A stretch of 64,000 bases of DNA from Torymus aiolomorphi (taxonomy: Eukaryota; Arthropoda; Insecta; Hymenoptera; Torymidae): positions 90,726,342 through 90,790,341 of the forward strand of contig CM070874.1 of the NCBI GenBank assembly GCA_036365515.1. Reading direction: 5' to 3'. A program made the position numbers and the translations under genes. The first letter of the stretch is position 1; every line of letters starts with the position of its first letter. This document shows, piece after piece, positions 22,235 to 33,605 of the stretch. Under the pieces are notes generated by a model that saw only the letters and a list, made by a program, of their open reading frames with translations, was not told the origin of the DNA and ran no database searches.

Positions 22235-22660
22235 CTTCTTTTTTGTCTTCTTCATCTCTACCTTTTGCCATTCAGGATCCTTTGTTTCCTCACCTGGCTC
22301 TGGTGAATCTGTCTCCATCTCTGAGTCTAATTAATTTTTTGTAATCTAGTATGATAGTGGGTGCCTTACTTTGTGTTTTCATTTTATTTATAGCAATGAA
22401 AATGGGGTAATGATCTGTTAAAGAGTGTTTTAATTTATATGTTACTGTACTAAGGCTATTAATTTTAATGAAAATATTATCAATACAGGATCCTTTACAG
22501 TTTCCTACCGGTGGCCTTGTAATGCCCACGAAACCAGGAAAAAAACCTTTGTCTAAGAAGTTGCAGAGAAATTCTTGACTTGTATTTACAGACTGTAATA
22601 AATCAATATTAAAGTCTCCTATGACTAAGTAATTTTTAATATTTCTCTTTTTATTCAAAA
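22235..22660 (-). pseudogene. Fragment of a second LINE endonuclease
   Basis: The minus strand encodes YLVIGDFNIDLLQS, GFVGITRPPVGNCKGSCID and LKHSLTDHYPIFIAI, the order of an AP-type endonuclease with GDFN and TDH catalytic motifs. It differs clearly from the R1-clade copy at 14083 and looks closer to CR1/RTE-like or Jockey-like endonucleases. The clade cannot be settled from this piece. It is truncated at the BEL 3' LTR and lacks the N-terminal part. Confidence 0.7.
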
Positions 22661-23433
22661 ATTTGTTTAAATCTAATCTAATTGATTATGCCATATATTT
22701 TTTATTAAAGTCCACATATTTATATTCTAAATCGTGCTAATTTTTTGTTTATTTCTTAATTTTTTTATTTTTATCTAAATTTATTTGGATAGGTCTTTTC
22801 TCGATATTTGTTTTTTTTTTCTTCTGAATTTTATATTCTTTTACTTTTTCGATAGGTGGGTATAATTCAAAAGTTCCTGATGCTGAAAATCGTTTTAACT
22901 CTAGCCTTTTTACGGAAGCACCAATTCCGTACCTGGAACTCTGTCATTACATTGCATTAAATTGCTATCAGACACTAAAAGGCTCGAGTTAAGGGTACCT
23001 TTCACTCCAAAACTCAACTTTTACCTATATTTTAATAGGTAATATTAATTTGTAAGTTATATTAATATAGCCTACCTAAAATTCTTCATCAATATAATAT
23101 ATGAAATATCAAACAAAATGATAGGTTGACATAGATACAAATTTGAGATTAGTCCTACTTAGCTTACAAATACTGTACAAAAGTCTTAAAAAATAGAATT
23201 CCCTCAAATTCTTCCAGGCGATGAAAAATAAAAGTCTATGGTGAACTACTACACATAAAATAATGAAAATGTTGTTGTGATTTTATAATGAAGCTAAAAT
23301 TAGAAAATTGTTCTCTTTTTCAAATAAATAAAAAAAAAATAAACATTTAAAATAGTGTGAAAAAAGAAAAAATTTTAAATTCTATTCACACTGAATAGAC
23401 GTTTATTGAATACTCACACTTCTAAATTTGCCT
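22661..23433. other. AT-rich spacer, no gene seen
   Basis: AT-rich sequence with homopolymer runs. It may include further decayed LINE sequence next to 22660, but I cannot support any feature in it. Confidence 0.4.
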
Positions 23434-24330
23434 TGGTAGACTCAACGTCAGCGCCGCTGGTGGGCATTATTGTAAACCTAGGTAGGGTGGTAATATCTTA
23501 TAAATACAATGAAAAAGATAGGAAGGAGTCATTTTTTTTATTAACTTAAGCAATATTTGAAGATCTATTAGCACTGGTACATGATCGTATCAGAAAAACG
23601 AAAGAAATTTTGAAGCGAACTATACAATTTTTTAAGGCATACTTTAAAAATATCCGAACGTGATACGTTTATATGCACTGTGTTTCAAGTTGTCTGCTCT
23701 ATATGGTATACAACCTGTTATGAAAATGTATGCGTCTGTAAACATAATCGTGTAGAGCGCAAAATTCCAAGAAAAAAGTTCCTTTACCATTTTTTCATAT
23801 GACTAGTACTTTTTTAGTAACTGATGTGTTTAAATTGTTTGTTTTTAATAGGAATTGTATATCTATAGATATCATCTTATAAACATAGGTATACATTTTC
23901 TATTAAAAACAAACAACTTAAACACATCAGTTACTAAAAAAGTACTAGTCATATGAAAAAATGGTAAAGGAACTTTTTTCTTAGAATTTTGCGCTCTACA
24001 GGATTATGTTTACAGACGCATACATTTTCAGAACAAGTTGTATACTATGCAACCACAGTATACAATGCGCGGAACAGATGTACGCATTTGAGGTTATCTT
24101 GTCGAAAATTCGTTATGTGATTGTTCAATTTACTTTAATAATTTATTATCGTTTTGTAATTTATATGGAGTGTAATCATCTTTAAATTTGCACAACGGAT
24201 CACTGTGCTATGGCGTTGTTATTAATTTCTTAACCTAAATTTGTCACTTTTTCCAATACTGCTGCATGTATTTACCACCCTACCTACGTTTACAACGTTA
24301 CCACCAGTGGTGCTGGTGATGGGTCTACCA
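23434..24330. mobile_element. Long inverted-repeat DNA element, about 0.9 kb
   Basis: The ends read tggtagactc at the left and, reverse-complemented, tggtagaccc at the right. Both are followed by matching ctggtgg and gtaggtagggtggtaa motifs. The centre (about 23700-24055) is a nearly perfect palindrome around 23880, with gtatacaacctgttatgaaaat mirrored on the right. It has no coding capacity. I could not identify a target duplication. Confidence 0.65.
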
Positions 24331-25049
24331 TAGCGAATAGATCATGACCGCTTAAAGAACAATGTACATAAGCGCAGCGCAGCGCGGCGTCCCGAATTCT
24401 TATTTAAAAAAGAGTGGGGTCCATTTTTTAACAAAGTCCAATTGTTTAACATATATTTTCGTAAATTCATGAGGACCGGTGCCGGGGTGTTTCCCGTTAT
24501 CCCAAAGGCTTCGCGGGTGATCCGCCTTAGGACCGTATATAGGCATGACTTCCTAAGTCTCCTTGCTCACTTAAATTTTTTTTTGTTATTACATACTTTG
24601 GAGGCCTGTTGGCATTCTTTATTATCCAGGATGACAGAGCATCACAATTCTCCAGATTGACAGCGAATGAGTAGCTGGTATACCGTGAATCACCTAGTTA
24701 TAACTGGTTACCGCTATGCTTGCTCCGACCTCCGTACCTGTAAGTATCCCGGGTTTCGGCACCATTTTGTTACGGAACAAAAAGGAGGTAGGTAGCAGGA
24801 GCGACATAGCGAGGTTTTATTTATTTATTTATTCATTTATTTATCTATTCACAGACTTACACATTCACCGAATTTATACTAAGTCGTCGCCCCGAAGAGA
24901 GTAGCGTCCGAGGGCTGGACGCAGACTGCTTGTAAAACTTTACCGGCCACGTGTCGATCGCTCCCAATCGCGCGCCTCCAATCACGTCTCTTCGATGTTC
25001 CCACGCACCGTTGCGGAATCTCAGATCCGAGATTCTTTTTTCCACGCAT

Positions 25050-25240
25050 TACCGCGGTTTCCCGCTACTCTATATTTTCATATTTCCGTTCTACCGCGCT
25101 TTCCCGTAGATTTCCGCGTTTCCATATTTCCATTCTACCGCGCTTTCTCGCGGAATCCTGCGTTTCTATATTTTTATTCTACCGCGTTTTCCCGCGGTTT
25201 CTCACGGTTTCCCGCGTTTCCATATTTGCTTTCTACGACT
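25050..25240. repeat. Tandem repeat of accgcg/ttcccgcg units
   Basis: Units containing taccgcgctttcccgcg and tatatttccattc recur about every 50 bases with variation. The open frame over it is a by-product of the repeat. It lies within the proposed gypsy LTR. Confidence 0.5.
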
Positions 25241-26039
25241 ATTCTCCAACCTCAATCTTAGTTGCAATTTTTAAATTACTCTGTCCACCGACAGACAATT
25301 GACTATTGTAAATCTCTTATCCTTTTTAAAACATTGATCTTTCCAAGGTTTATACATTTTCCTATATATGTACAATAATCTTTGAGTTTATTGCTTTCAT
25401 AATTGAATCCAGAGCTTTATAGGCTTAAATGTATTAATTTCTATTCCTATCCGCAACACACCTGATGAATACATTCTGAAAACAGAAAAAAAGTATCCGT
25501 GAGTATGGTGAGAGACCATCAACGCCCTAACGTCCCGTGAGATGAGGGTAAGATCCCTCTATTGCATAGTACTAAACAGTCGAAGTACAACGGCCCGCGC
25601 CGTCCTGCCCTAACACTTCGTGAGTCGTGGCCAGAAGTCTCTCGACCAGTCGCCATTCGGCCGGGAACGGCTGTGAGAATGATCGAGGAGATATCGGAGC
25701 AAGCTACCGACCCATTGGCTGACGCGCACTACTCTCCGACGACCCGACCGTATCTGTCTCTACCGCTACAATAATTTTCACTACCGATAGAAAGGGCCCG
25801 CGCCATCTCGTCGAAAGACCGATCCGGCCGTATCTGTCTCTACTGCTACAATAATTTTCACTGCCGGTAGAAATTTTCGGAGTGACTATTCGCATCAAGA
25901 TTTACGAAATTACGTGACTCTACGTGACTGTAAGGATAACTTTCCGGCCAAATTCTTAGAGTTACGTAAATTTTCCGGGCAACTTGCAGTCACGTAAATT
26001 TTTCTTACAACCACGTAAAGCTTCGAGACCCGTAAAACT

Positions 26040-26235
26040 TTTAACTGCGTTGCTGGACGACATCAATATTTTTACGTGACTCCAATTTTTTTCAGGACTT
26101 CCAATTTTTTACGTGACTATTTTTTTACGGGACTACAACTTTTTACGTTACTCCAAATTTTTACGGGACTACTACTTTTTTACGTGACTCCAATTTTCAA
26201 CAGGACTACAACTTTTTTACGTGACTCGAATTGAT
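26040..26235. repeat. Tandem repeat of ttttacgtgactccaa units
   Basis: About seven copies of a unit of roughly 25 bases alternate tacgtgactc and acgggactac motifs with T runs. Confidence 0.55.
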
Positions 26236-26443
26236 GATAGGGATTTTGTAAACTATATCGCACTGGTTGTTTAGACCTTTAACAATGAGCGTCAATCAAA
26301 GGCACAACATTTAGAATAAAAATAATATCCACTATCCATTTGTAGCGACCCTAACGCCACCTGTCAAGCTTCCGTTGAACTGTGCCATAATTAAAAATAT
26401 TTCAATTTTTAGAACTTAATTTTATTCGATTTTAGATAGGGCT

Positions 26444-26609
26444 CGGACACTTAAAAAGGAACAGATAAAAAGAACAAGAATTACATGGGTTTCTATATCT
26501 ATATATACATCTTGTTCCTTCTGTATCTTGCTGTTCCTCATATATATAGATATAGAGACCCATGTAATTCTTGTTCTTTTTATCTGTTCCTTTTTAAGTG
26601 TCCGAGCCA
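26444..26609. repeat. Near-perfect hairpin (MITE-like)
   Basis: The left arm runs from ggacacttaaaaaggaacag through acaagaattacatgg. The right arm is its reverse complement, ending ctttttaagtgtcc. The arms are about 70 bases with an AT-rich loop. Confidence 0.7.
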
Positions 26610-26612
26610 ATA

Positions 26613-28165
26613 GAGTCCGCAATCACCGTGCTGCACGGTGCTGCATGGCGATTGCAAGCGACTCATCGGATCATCCAGTGGGTCCCATGCGATTGTTCTA
26701 TATGATGGTCTGATCATGCATTTATTCTACGTTAAGCATGCAATAAACCTGAGATCGTTCTCTCTTTGTACAATTCTTACTGCGCATCATTCTAAACGGC
26801 AATGGCATCGACTCAAGGGAGAAACTAAGTACATTATAGTGCTGCGCTGCGCCGCGTCATGGCCTGGGGGGTGATTCTTAACCGATAAAACGTATCTCTT
26901 GTCTTTGTCTTACGCACTGATTTTGTTTTTTTATGTTAGTTGTTTTGGTTTATCTATCGGCTTGGAGTTATGCCCTTACTGTGGTGTCCCGTTTGTTCCT
27001 ATAACGTTGAAATACATAGGTGAACATATAGGAACAGAATGCTGTAGACTGTAGCACCTGCATTCTTCCACGTGACGCGAATCTGACAAGGCTTCCGTTG
27101 TATACTAAAGTTCCTATCATACGTGATCGACGCGGTGGTAGTACTGGTGGTATACCGCGAGACTAATATTCATATACTTGCCTGGTCGTGCGCCTCTGCG
27201 GGGGATTGTAGTGCTCATACGGTACCATACCTAGGCACGTCAACCCTTGCTTCATTTGTATAGATTAGCCATTCGGGTTACCGGTGTTTTGATTTTTGAG
27301 GTTATTTCGCAAATATCCGCGATTCTTGGTGAGACTTGTAAGCAAGAGATAGTCGAAGACAATTTGAAACGGTTCGGAAGATTTGAACCAGATTCCGTAT
27401 TGGGTCTCTTTGATGCGTGAAAAAGCACGTGAGAGCATTGTTTGCAGTGACAGTGACTGGCGAAAAAATGCTCACGGCGATGTGAGGATGTGAGACGAAT
27501 AGCACGGATCAACTATCACCAGCCCACCATTGGAGGCCTAACTGGAGGCAAATATACCCAGTATTAGTGCAGTGGCTAAAAAAAGTTACTTGAGCACTTT
27601 TTTCAAAGGATCGTATCGTAGCCACGCCGAACATACAGTGCAACCAGTGCCAACACCCCGTGCAGCGATGAATGAAACAAGTTATTTATATACCTTATCG
27701 CGCCCGTATACTTTACAAGGATGGGCGACGTTACTACTGTTAAATACCGCTCTTGGTATGGTTGCACACAAAATGCAGACGAAAGCACGCCCAAAAATTT
27801 TGAATGGATTCGTTGAGATCACGAGAACTGAAAAATAAAAATATAAATTAGGTTAGCTCGCATCATACAATGATTAAGTTAATATTACGAAAGTTTTTCT
27901 ACTTCTACACATATCTTACCTTTCAGTAGCAGATTTCGGGGTGAATAGCACTTGACATTACTGGTAATTTTGTTTGAGATAGCGTAAATCTTCAACAGAA
28001 AATTGTAGGTGCGCACGGTAGGGCGGTCCAAGATCGAGTGATATTTATAAATAAACAAACAATAGAAAGGCGGGAGGAGAAAATCGCGCACAAATCCGAC
28101 TCGCGTTCTATATTCGCCGCAGATGAAATATTTCGATCTCGATTCTACGCTGCGGACGGGAGCGG
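26613..28165. other. Unassigned stretch, no gene supported
   Basis: A short open frame at 27572-27838 and others on both strands give low-complexity translations that match nothing I recognise. There is no visible repeat structure apart from simple runs. Confidence 0.4.
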
Positions 28166-28250
28166 TGATGCCGGATTCGCCTACTCTTTACTACTGCCAC
28201 CTGAGCTCCGGTCAACGAGTAGACTGGGGAATCCTGACGTGACCGGGATC
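28166..28250. repeat. Paralogue of the sequence flanking the 34.2-36.6 kb insertion
   Basis: It contains gcggacgggagcggtg, then ctttactactgcc, then cgacgag-like and tagactgggga motifs. The same order is split in two at 34183-34212 and 36558-36605, on either side of the element at 34213-36557. Here it is continuous, so this copy represents an unoccupied site. Confidence 0.6.
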
Positions 28251-28269
28251 ACGCGGGGTGATCGTTGTT

Positions 28270-28432
28270 GCACTTCCATTATACCCATGATTGTTTATCG
28301 CTCGATTCCGGGCCGAACCGAGGCAGAGGCATTGAATTATCCCGCCCCGGGTTGGCACTTGTAGTTTGGGGCCGCAGCCGGTTTATCGCCGCTGTTTCGT
28401 ACAGCAGCGATAGAAAAAAAAACCCGCGTCGC
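28270..28432. repeat. Inverted-repeat arm, left
   Basis: The stretch including gaggcagaggcattgaat, ggcacttgtagtttg and atcgccgctgtttcgtacag is the reverse complement, with modest divergence, of 33470-33605. The two arms enclose a set of nested insertions of about 5 kb. Confidence 0.6.
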
Positions 28433-28710
28433 TCGCCCGAACAGCCTGTGACTTGTGTTCAGAGGGTGCTTATGCTGTTTATACAATATACCGAATTTTT
28501 TTGGCGTATCCGCCAAAATCACTAGAGCGTATTGGTAACATTCACGGAGACAACCTTCCAAAAAGGTAACCGCAGTATCTAGCATACGAGAACACACCTA
28601 TACCTCTTACTATCTACCAACACCTATATACCCTCCTAACCTCTATATACTAAAGATCAAAACAAACTACTTATTTAGATTTTCTGTATAGCTGAATTAA
28701 TTTCTTTACA

Positions 28711-29193
28711 ATGACTCCGTCAGAAAAAATCATAGTCAGATTTTACTCAGCGAATACTTTTATGTATAATAATCAAGAATGTAGTGAAATTGAAAAAAAC
28801 AAAGTATATAATGACATCCAGAGAGCTTTGGAATATGAAGGAAATGTGAATTATTCAGGTATTTATAATAAAAATATATATTTACTTCTATTTTTTTTAT
28901 TAAATGGATATTATATATTTTTTATTGTTATAGTTCAACAAATCCGTGACAAATGGCAATACCTTTGTGATAGTTTTATTACAGCGACTAAGAAAGTAGA
29001 AAAGAAAGAAACTTTGACATATTTAGAAAACAGCTTATATCAAAGATTGTTCTTTTTAAAATCATTTATTATTTCAAAGAAGGCTCAAGAAGATAGCATG
29101 TTATTGCAAAACTATGACTACAAAAACAATGTCAAAGTGAATGGAACTGCTGCAACCCTGGTAACACATTCTGACGCACGCCCGATTGCGTAG
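28711..29193 (+). CDS. MADF/Myb-like DNA-binding protein of a Harbinger element, two exons
   Basis: Exon 1 (28711-28858) starts MTPSEKIIVRFYSANTFMYN and contains EKNKVYNDIQRALEYEG. A short AT-rich intron (28859-28933) with GT and TAG ends is followed by exon 2, which reads VQQIRDKWQYLCDSFITATK. The split codon (G plus TT) restores the frame. The pattern of an N-terminal helix, a KVYNDI segment and IRDKWQYLCD resembles MADF or Myb/SANT-like domains, which are the accessory DNA-binding proteins of PIF/Harbinger transposons. The likely role is nuclear import or terminus binding for the transposase; this is inferred from the family. The protein is short (about 135 residues with exon 2 running to the TAG at 29193), and the end of exon 2 is degenerate sequence. 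The true splice pattern after that is unknown. Confidence 0.6.
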   Translation: MTPSEKIIVRFYSANTFMYNNQECSEIEKNKVYNDIQRALEYEGNVNYSGIYNKNIYLLLFFLLNGYYIFFIVIVQQIRDKWQYLCDSFITATKKVEKKETLTYLENSLYQRLFFLKSFIISKKAQEDSMLLQNYDYKNNVKVNGTAATLVTHSDARPIA

Positions 29194-29254
29194 CACATGC
29201 GTGGTCTGCTTCCGCCTTTATCTACGTTTCTACTGACATGAAATTACAAAAGCA

Positions 29255-29790
29255 GCGTGCAGTAGAATTGCATAAAAATTTCAGACGTAAAGTGCGATTT
29301 CAAGATTCGATATATGCATGCATAAGTGCGTAAGAATTCCACCAGACTTGAGTAATGTTCTTGCTGCAAGTAGAGTACAGCAGAATTGCATGAAAATTAC
29401 AGATGAAAAGTGCCATACCAACATCGGAAATATGCATGCATGAGTGCGTAAGAATTCCACCAGACTTGAGTAATGTTCTTGCTGTAATAGAGTACAGCAG
29501 AATTGCATGAAAATTACAGATGAAAAGTGCCATACCAACATCGGAAATATGCATGCATGAGTGCGTAAGAATACCACCAGACTTGAGTAATTTTCTTGCT
29601 GCAAGTAGGGTACAGCAGAATTGCATGAAAATTACAGATGAAAAGTGCCATACCAACATCGGAAATATGCATGCATGAGTGCGTAAGAATTCCACTAGAC
29701 TTGAGTAATATTCTGGCTGCAAGTAGAGTGCAGCACAATTGCATGAAAATTACAGATGAAAAGTGCAATTTCGACATCGAAAATGTGCAT
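29255..29790. repeat. 118-bp tandem repeat array, left
   Basis: About four and a half copies of a 118-base unit are present. The unit includes agacttgagtaatgttcttg, cagcagaattgcatg, aaaattacagatgaaaagtg and atgcatgcatgagtgcgtaa. Copies are highly similar. The array is inverted relative to 31240-31975. The long overlapping minus-strand open frames across it come from repetition and are not genes. Confidence 0.8.
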
Positions 29791-30249
29791 GCAAACAGGC
29801 AGGCAAGGCTTGCATAACAGCAGAAACAGCAGCAGCAGTTGCGAAGAAAGTGCAGAAGCCCAAACACACAAAGTCCGACAGATGAAGCCTGCAGCAGCGA
29901 GGTACTTAGATGAGAATGAGAACCAGATCACTTGGAGAATGGTAGGCTGGGACTGCAACAGCAGGCATAAGACGAGACAAACGCACTGAGGAGCTTAAAA
30001 TGGTTGCTAACGTCGTCAGAGAAAAAGCTTTGCGTCGAATGTCGATGTTTCACAATTGCTGACCGAGACGAGAAGGAGCATCGCGCCAGAGCCGCTCTTT
30101 TTCTTCTTCTTGGTTAAGGTGACGCTGTTTGGCTACATATATCTAACTACAGATTAGCGGTTGCATAGATACGGGCCATCAACTGTCTCTGCGCATCCGC
30201 ACTAGAAGAGGATGGAAGCAGGAACCTTTGCATTTGTTTAGAGAGAATC

Positions 30250-30400
30250 CACACGGTATACCCTATTGTATCCCTACCCCATACACCTTATAAATTCAGA
30301 GGGATGTATATCTATACATATTAAATATATAGATATATATCTTTGGTATTCATACGGAGTACCGGGTAGGGGTAGGGTAAGTAACCGTGTGGCCTTTCAA
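30250..30400. repeat. Small palindromic element
   Basis: The left ccacacggtataccctattg is mirrored by the right gtagggtaagtaaccgtgtgg. Inner ccctacccc and ggggtaggg also pair. The centre is AT-rich. Confidence 0.55.
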
Positions 30401-30452
30401 ACAGCTCTGAGGAACAGAATAACAGATACCAACGATAACATGGGATAACTGC

Positions 30453-30587
<135 letters not shown>

Positions 30588-30593
30588 CAGGAA

Positions 30594-30767
30594 TTTAGGC
30601 CTCTTGCACGTAAAAAGGAATAGCGAGGAATAACGACAGCCAATCAGAGCTTTAAAAAGACGTGGTCCTTTTTGAAGGAATAAGAAGGAATACGTCTTTT
30701 TAAAAATTGCTTGTGATTGGCTGTCAGACGTTATTCCTCGCAATTCCTCCATACGTGCAAGAGCCCT
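30594..30767. mobile_element. Palindromic MITE with TA flanks
   Basis: The left end ggcctcttgcacgta and the right end, reverse-complemented gggctcttgcacgta, are inverted. Matching gcgaggaataacg and acagccaatca motifs lie inside. A TA dinucleotide lies at each edge, as in mariner-type insertions. It has no coding sequence. Confidence 0.6.
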
Positions 30768-31239
30768 AAGAAAGAACAGATTGATTGTTCCTTCAACAGA
30801 ATTATAAGAATCATATGGACAATTTGTGTTTATTTGTATGGTGTGCTTGTTGAGGAGGTCAGATTAGACGTAGATTATTATTTTTCAGTATAATAATAAT
30901 GAACGTCATACTTGCCTAATTACCATATACTTACGTAGAAAGTTTAGATTACATTATACTTTCTTATCTTTGATTTTGGGTGGTAATTAATAATTATATG
31001 ACTATATAGATAGATAAATTTAATAAAAAATAAATCATTAGGGATACATTTTCTTCACATAGGAATACTTTTGCAATATCTATATTAATTGAATATCAAC
31101 GGACATAGAACCATTCATTATCGAATACACTTTGGGAATTGTTATAAAAAATATTTAGAATTACCAATAGATAATTTTCATTATTCACATTGAATACTTT
31201 TAATTCATTAAGAGTTCTTTACGGCAAAAGAATAATATT

Positions 31240-31975
31240 CGTAATAAATTCTTATGCACTCGTGCATGCATATTTGTGATCGAAGATTTCTATTGTAATT
31301 TTCATCGAATTCTGCAGCACTTCGCTGATGCAAGGATGTTACTCAACTCTAGTGCAATTATTATACACTCATACATGCATATTCACACTCCTTAAATTGT
31401 ACTTTACGTCTACAATTTTCGTACGATTCTGCTGCATATTACTACATCAAGTAAATCACGCAACTCTGATGAAATTCTTATGCACACATCCACGCACATT
31501 TCCGATGTTCAAATGGCACGTTTCATTTGTAATTTTCATGCAATTCTGCTGCACTCTACTTGCAGCAAGAAAATTACGCAATTCTGACGATATTCTTACG
31601 CACTCAAGCGTGCACTTTTCCGATGTTGGAATTGCACTTTTCATCTGTAATTTTCATACAATTCTGCTGCACTCTACTTGCAGCAAGAAAATTATGCAAT
31701 TCTGACGAAATTCTTACGCACTCATGGGTGCACATTTCCGATGTTGGAATTGCACTTTTCATCTGTAATTTTCATGAAATTCTGCTGCACTCTACTTGCA
31801 GTAAGAAAATAACGCAAATCTGACGAAATTCTTACGCACTCATGCGTGCACATTTCCGATGTTGGAATTGAACTTTTCATCTGTAATTTTCATGAAATTC
31901 TGCTGCACTCTACTTGCAGCAAGAATATTACTCAAGTCTAATACAATTCTTATGCATGCTTTCGTTCTTGTTCAT
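31240..31975. repeat. 118-bp tandem repeat array, right (inverted)
   Basis: About six copies of the unit found at 29255-29790 occur here in reverse complement, with motifs such as ttacgcactcatg, catttccgatgttgg, cttttcatctgtaattttca and ctacttgcagcaag. Outer copies are more diverged than inner ones. Confidence 0.8.
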
Positions 31976-32139
31976 CAAGTCACAATTCTGACGCATTTTT
32001 TATGCATGTATTTATGGGAATTCTTTTTCGTCAGAAGTGCTATTGTCGTCGGAAACAGACAACGTATTTTTTATTGCAATTTCCGGATTTTCACGCAAAT
32101 TACAACGAAATTGCAACCGAATTGCGATGGGCATGTTAC

Positions 32140-32245
32140 CAGGGAACCTTCTAAATTTCTTTCTTCGATTTTTTAATTGTTGTCGTAATCGAATATAATT
32201 AATGTTTAACTCCAATAGTTCAATAATTACATTATAATGCTCCAT
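32140..32245 (-). pseudogene. Harbinger transposase N-terminal remnant
   Basis: The minus strand reads MEHYNVIIELLELNINYIRL and then RQQLKNRRKKFRR before losing similarity. It matches the start of the Harbinger transposase remnant at 38745-39049 (MDDHNLVVEVLEISINYLRL). It is the first 33 or so residues only. The rest of the gene has been lost from this element. Confidence 0.6.
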
Positions 32246-32488
32246 TTTGCAGTCACTTTTTTAGAGAAAATTTAAGTTTAAGTACTTTGCTTGCAGAAAG
32301 CAGAAACTCGTTTGTTTTGATCATCAGTATAGGTGTGTTCTGGTATGCTAGATACTTTGCGGTTACTTTTTAGGAAGGGTGTCACCGTGAATGTTCCCAA
32401 CATGCTCTAGTGATTTTGGCGGATACGCCAAAAAAATTCGGTACATTGTATAAACAGCATTACGACTTCGAGGCGACGTGTTCGTTTA

Positions 32489-32712
32489 CAGCGAATCCAC
32501 ATTGCATGAGTTATGCTCGATGCGCGATGCGCGATGCCTTCCGAAAAAAAGTTGTTGTCCGAAATCTATAAGATTTATAACTCTATGTTTAAAATTATTA
32601 TAGGATTTATAACCATAGAGTTATAAATCTTGTAGATTTCGGACAACAACTTTTTTTCGGACGGCATCGCGCATCACGCATCGAGCATAGCTCATGCAAT
32701 GTGGATTCGCTG
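32489..32712. mobile_element. Palindromic MITE, 224 bp, TTA target duplication
   Basis: It begins cagcgaatccacattgcatg and ends with the reverse complement catgcaatgtggattcgctg. The arms are long, including aagttgttgtccgaaatct, around a short AT centre. TTA flanks it at 32486-32488 and 32713-32715. The type is a PIF/Harbinger-like MITE. Confidence 0.8.
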
Positions 32713-32760
32713 TTATGGTTGATGCATAGCTACGCTCCGGTGGGCAGCGCGGACTCATTC

Positions 32761-33467
32761 TAAGGGAAACGTCCCAATACCCGAACATATAAGAAATTGA
32801 CCTTCAACATTCAACGAAAATAATTACTCTAGAAGGTTTAAACAATAATATTTTCTTTTATATGATCAATTATGACGTCCTTAGTCAAATGGTATCAAAA
32901 TGAGATTGCTTTATAAAGGTAATTGTTTATTATAAAGATAAAAGCACGATGATGCCTTTGTCCCCTTACCCGAACGCAGAAAATGCGTATGTCCTCATTG
33001 TTCCATTTTTATGTCCTAATACCCGAACAATCGTTTGTAAATAAACGACTTATTAAATTATTTTTGATTATTACAATGTTCTTTTGTTGTTATAATTACT
33101 GGAATAGATGTATAAACACTATATATGTAAAATGTAAGTCATATGGAAAACATATATAACATAATCTAAAATACATGTAAACTTTACAATATTGAGGTTA
33201 GGACATACACCATGTACTGTTCGGGTACCGGGACATGTTATTTAATGTCATGACCCAATACCCGAATACTATCTAATTGAAATATTTTTTTATAAACTGT
33301 TTACCGTATCCTTAATAACTTAAAAAGAATACTAACTAAACTAAAACTTTAAAGAAAAGTAAAAAAAAATTTGTGAGATGTTTTAACGTTTATTAACCAA
33401 GAAAGAGACGAATAAGTAATATTGTTCGGGTATTGGGTACTGTTCGGGTATTGGGACGTTCTCCTTA
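32761..33467. mobile_element. Non-autonomous DNA element with cccaatacccgaac tags
   Basis: The left end taagggaaacgtcccaatac and the right end, reverse-complemented taaggagaacgtcccaatac, are inverted. The motif cccaatacccgaac recurs near 32985, 33009 and 33250 and as reverse complement near 33220 and at two positions near 33425-33455. No open frame is convincing. The superfamily is unknown. Confidence 0.6.
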
Positions 33468-33469
33468 CT

Positions 33470-33605
33470 GCCACTGTTTCGTACAGCGGCGATAGAACAA
33501 CCGCGGTCTCAAACCACAAGTGCCACACGGGGCAGGATTCAGTGCCTCTGCCTTGGTTCGACCCGTAATCGAGCCTAAGGGAGGAAATACAATAGGCGCC
33601 GTGCT
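33470..33605. repeat. Inverted-repeat arm, right
   Basis: This is the reverse complement of 28270-28432. The arms belong to one older element that was split by later insertions (28473-32459, 32489-32712, 32761-33467). Confidence 0.6.

Larger units (their letters stand above)
24747..26284 (-). mobile_element. Stranded Ty3/gypsy-type LTR with primer site, minus strand
   Basis: At 24747-24764 the plus strand reads tcccgggtttcggcacca. Its reverse complement is a primer-binding site for tRNA-Phe. Three bases further lies tgttacggaac, a typical gypsy LTR end, so the element points to the minus strand and its 5' LTR extends to higher coordinates. A possible outer end is tttaaca at 26284 (TGTTA/TAACA ends), giving about 1.5 kb, but that limit is uncertain. 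Only a few hundred bases of leader (about 24430-24746) remain; the internal genes are absent. The LTR has tandem repeats of ttcccgcg-type motifs (25050-25240) and an 83-bp duplication (25744-25872). Confidence 0.6.

Noticed and set aside
24747..24764. tRNA-Phe-like sequence
   Set aside because: Only the 3' end of the tRNA is matched and it borders an LTR, so it is a primer-binding site and not a tRNA gene.
27572..27838. 88-residue open frame
   Set aside because: It has no recognisable motif, no paralogue in the window and no splice or regulatory support.
29281..29867. Overlapping minus-strand frames with repeated FLRTHACIFPMLVWHFSSV-type peptides
   Set aside because: They follow the 118-bp tandem array. 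Since 118 is not a multiple of three, the same peptide appears in different frames, which is not expected for a real gene.
31328..31823. Plus-strand frames with similar repeated peptides
   Set aside because: They lie in the inverted copy of the same 118-bp array and are explained by it.
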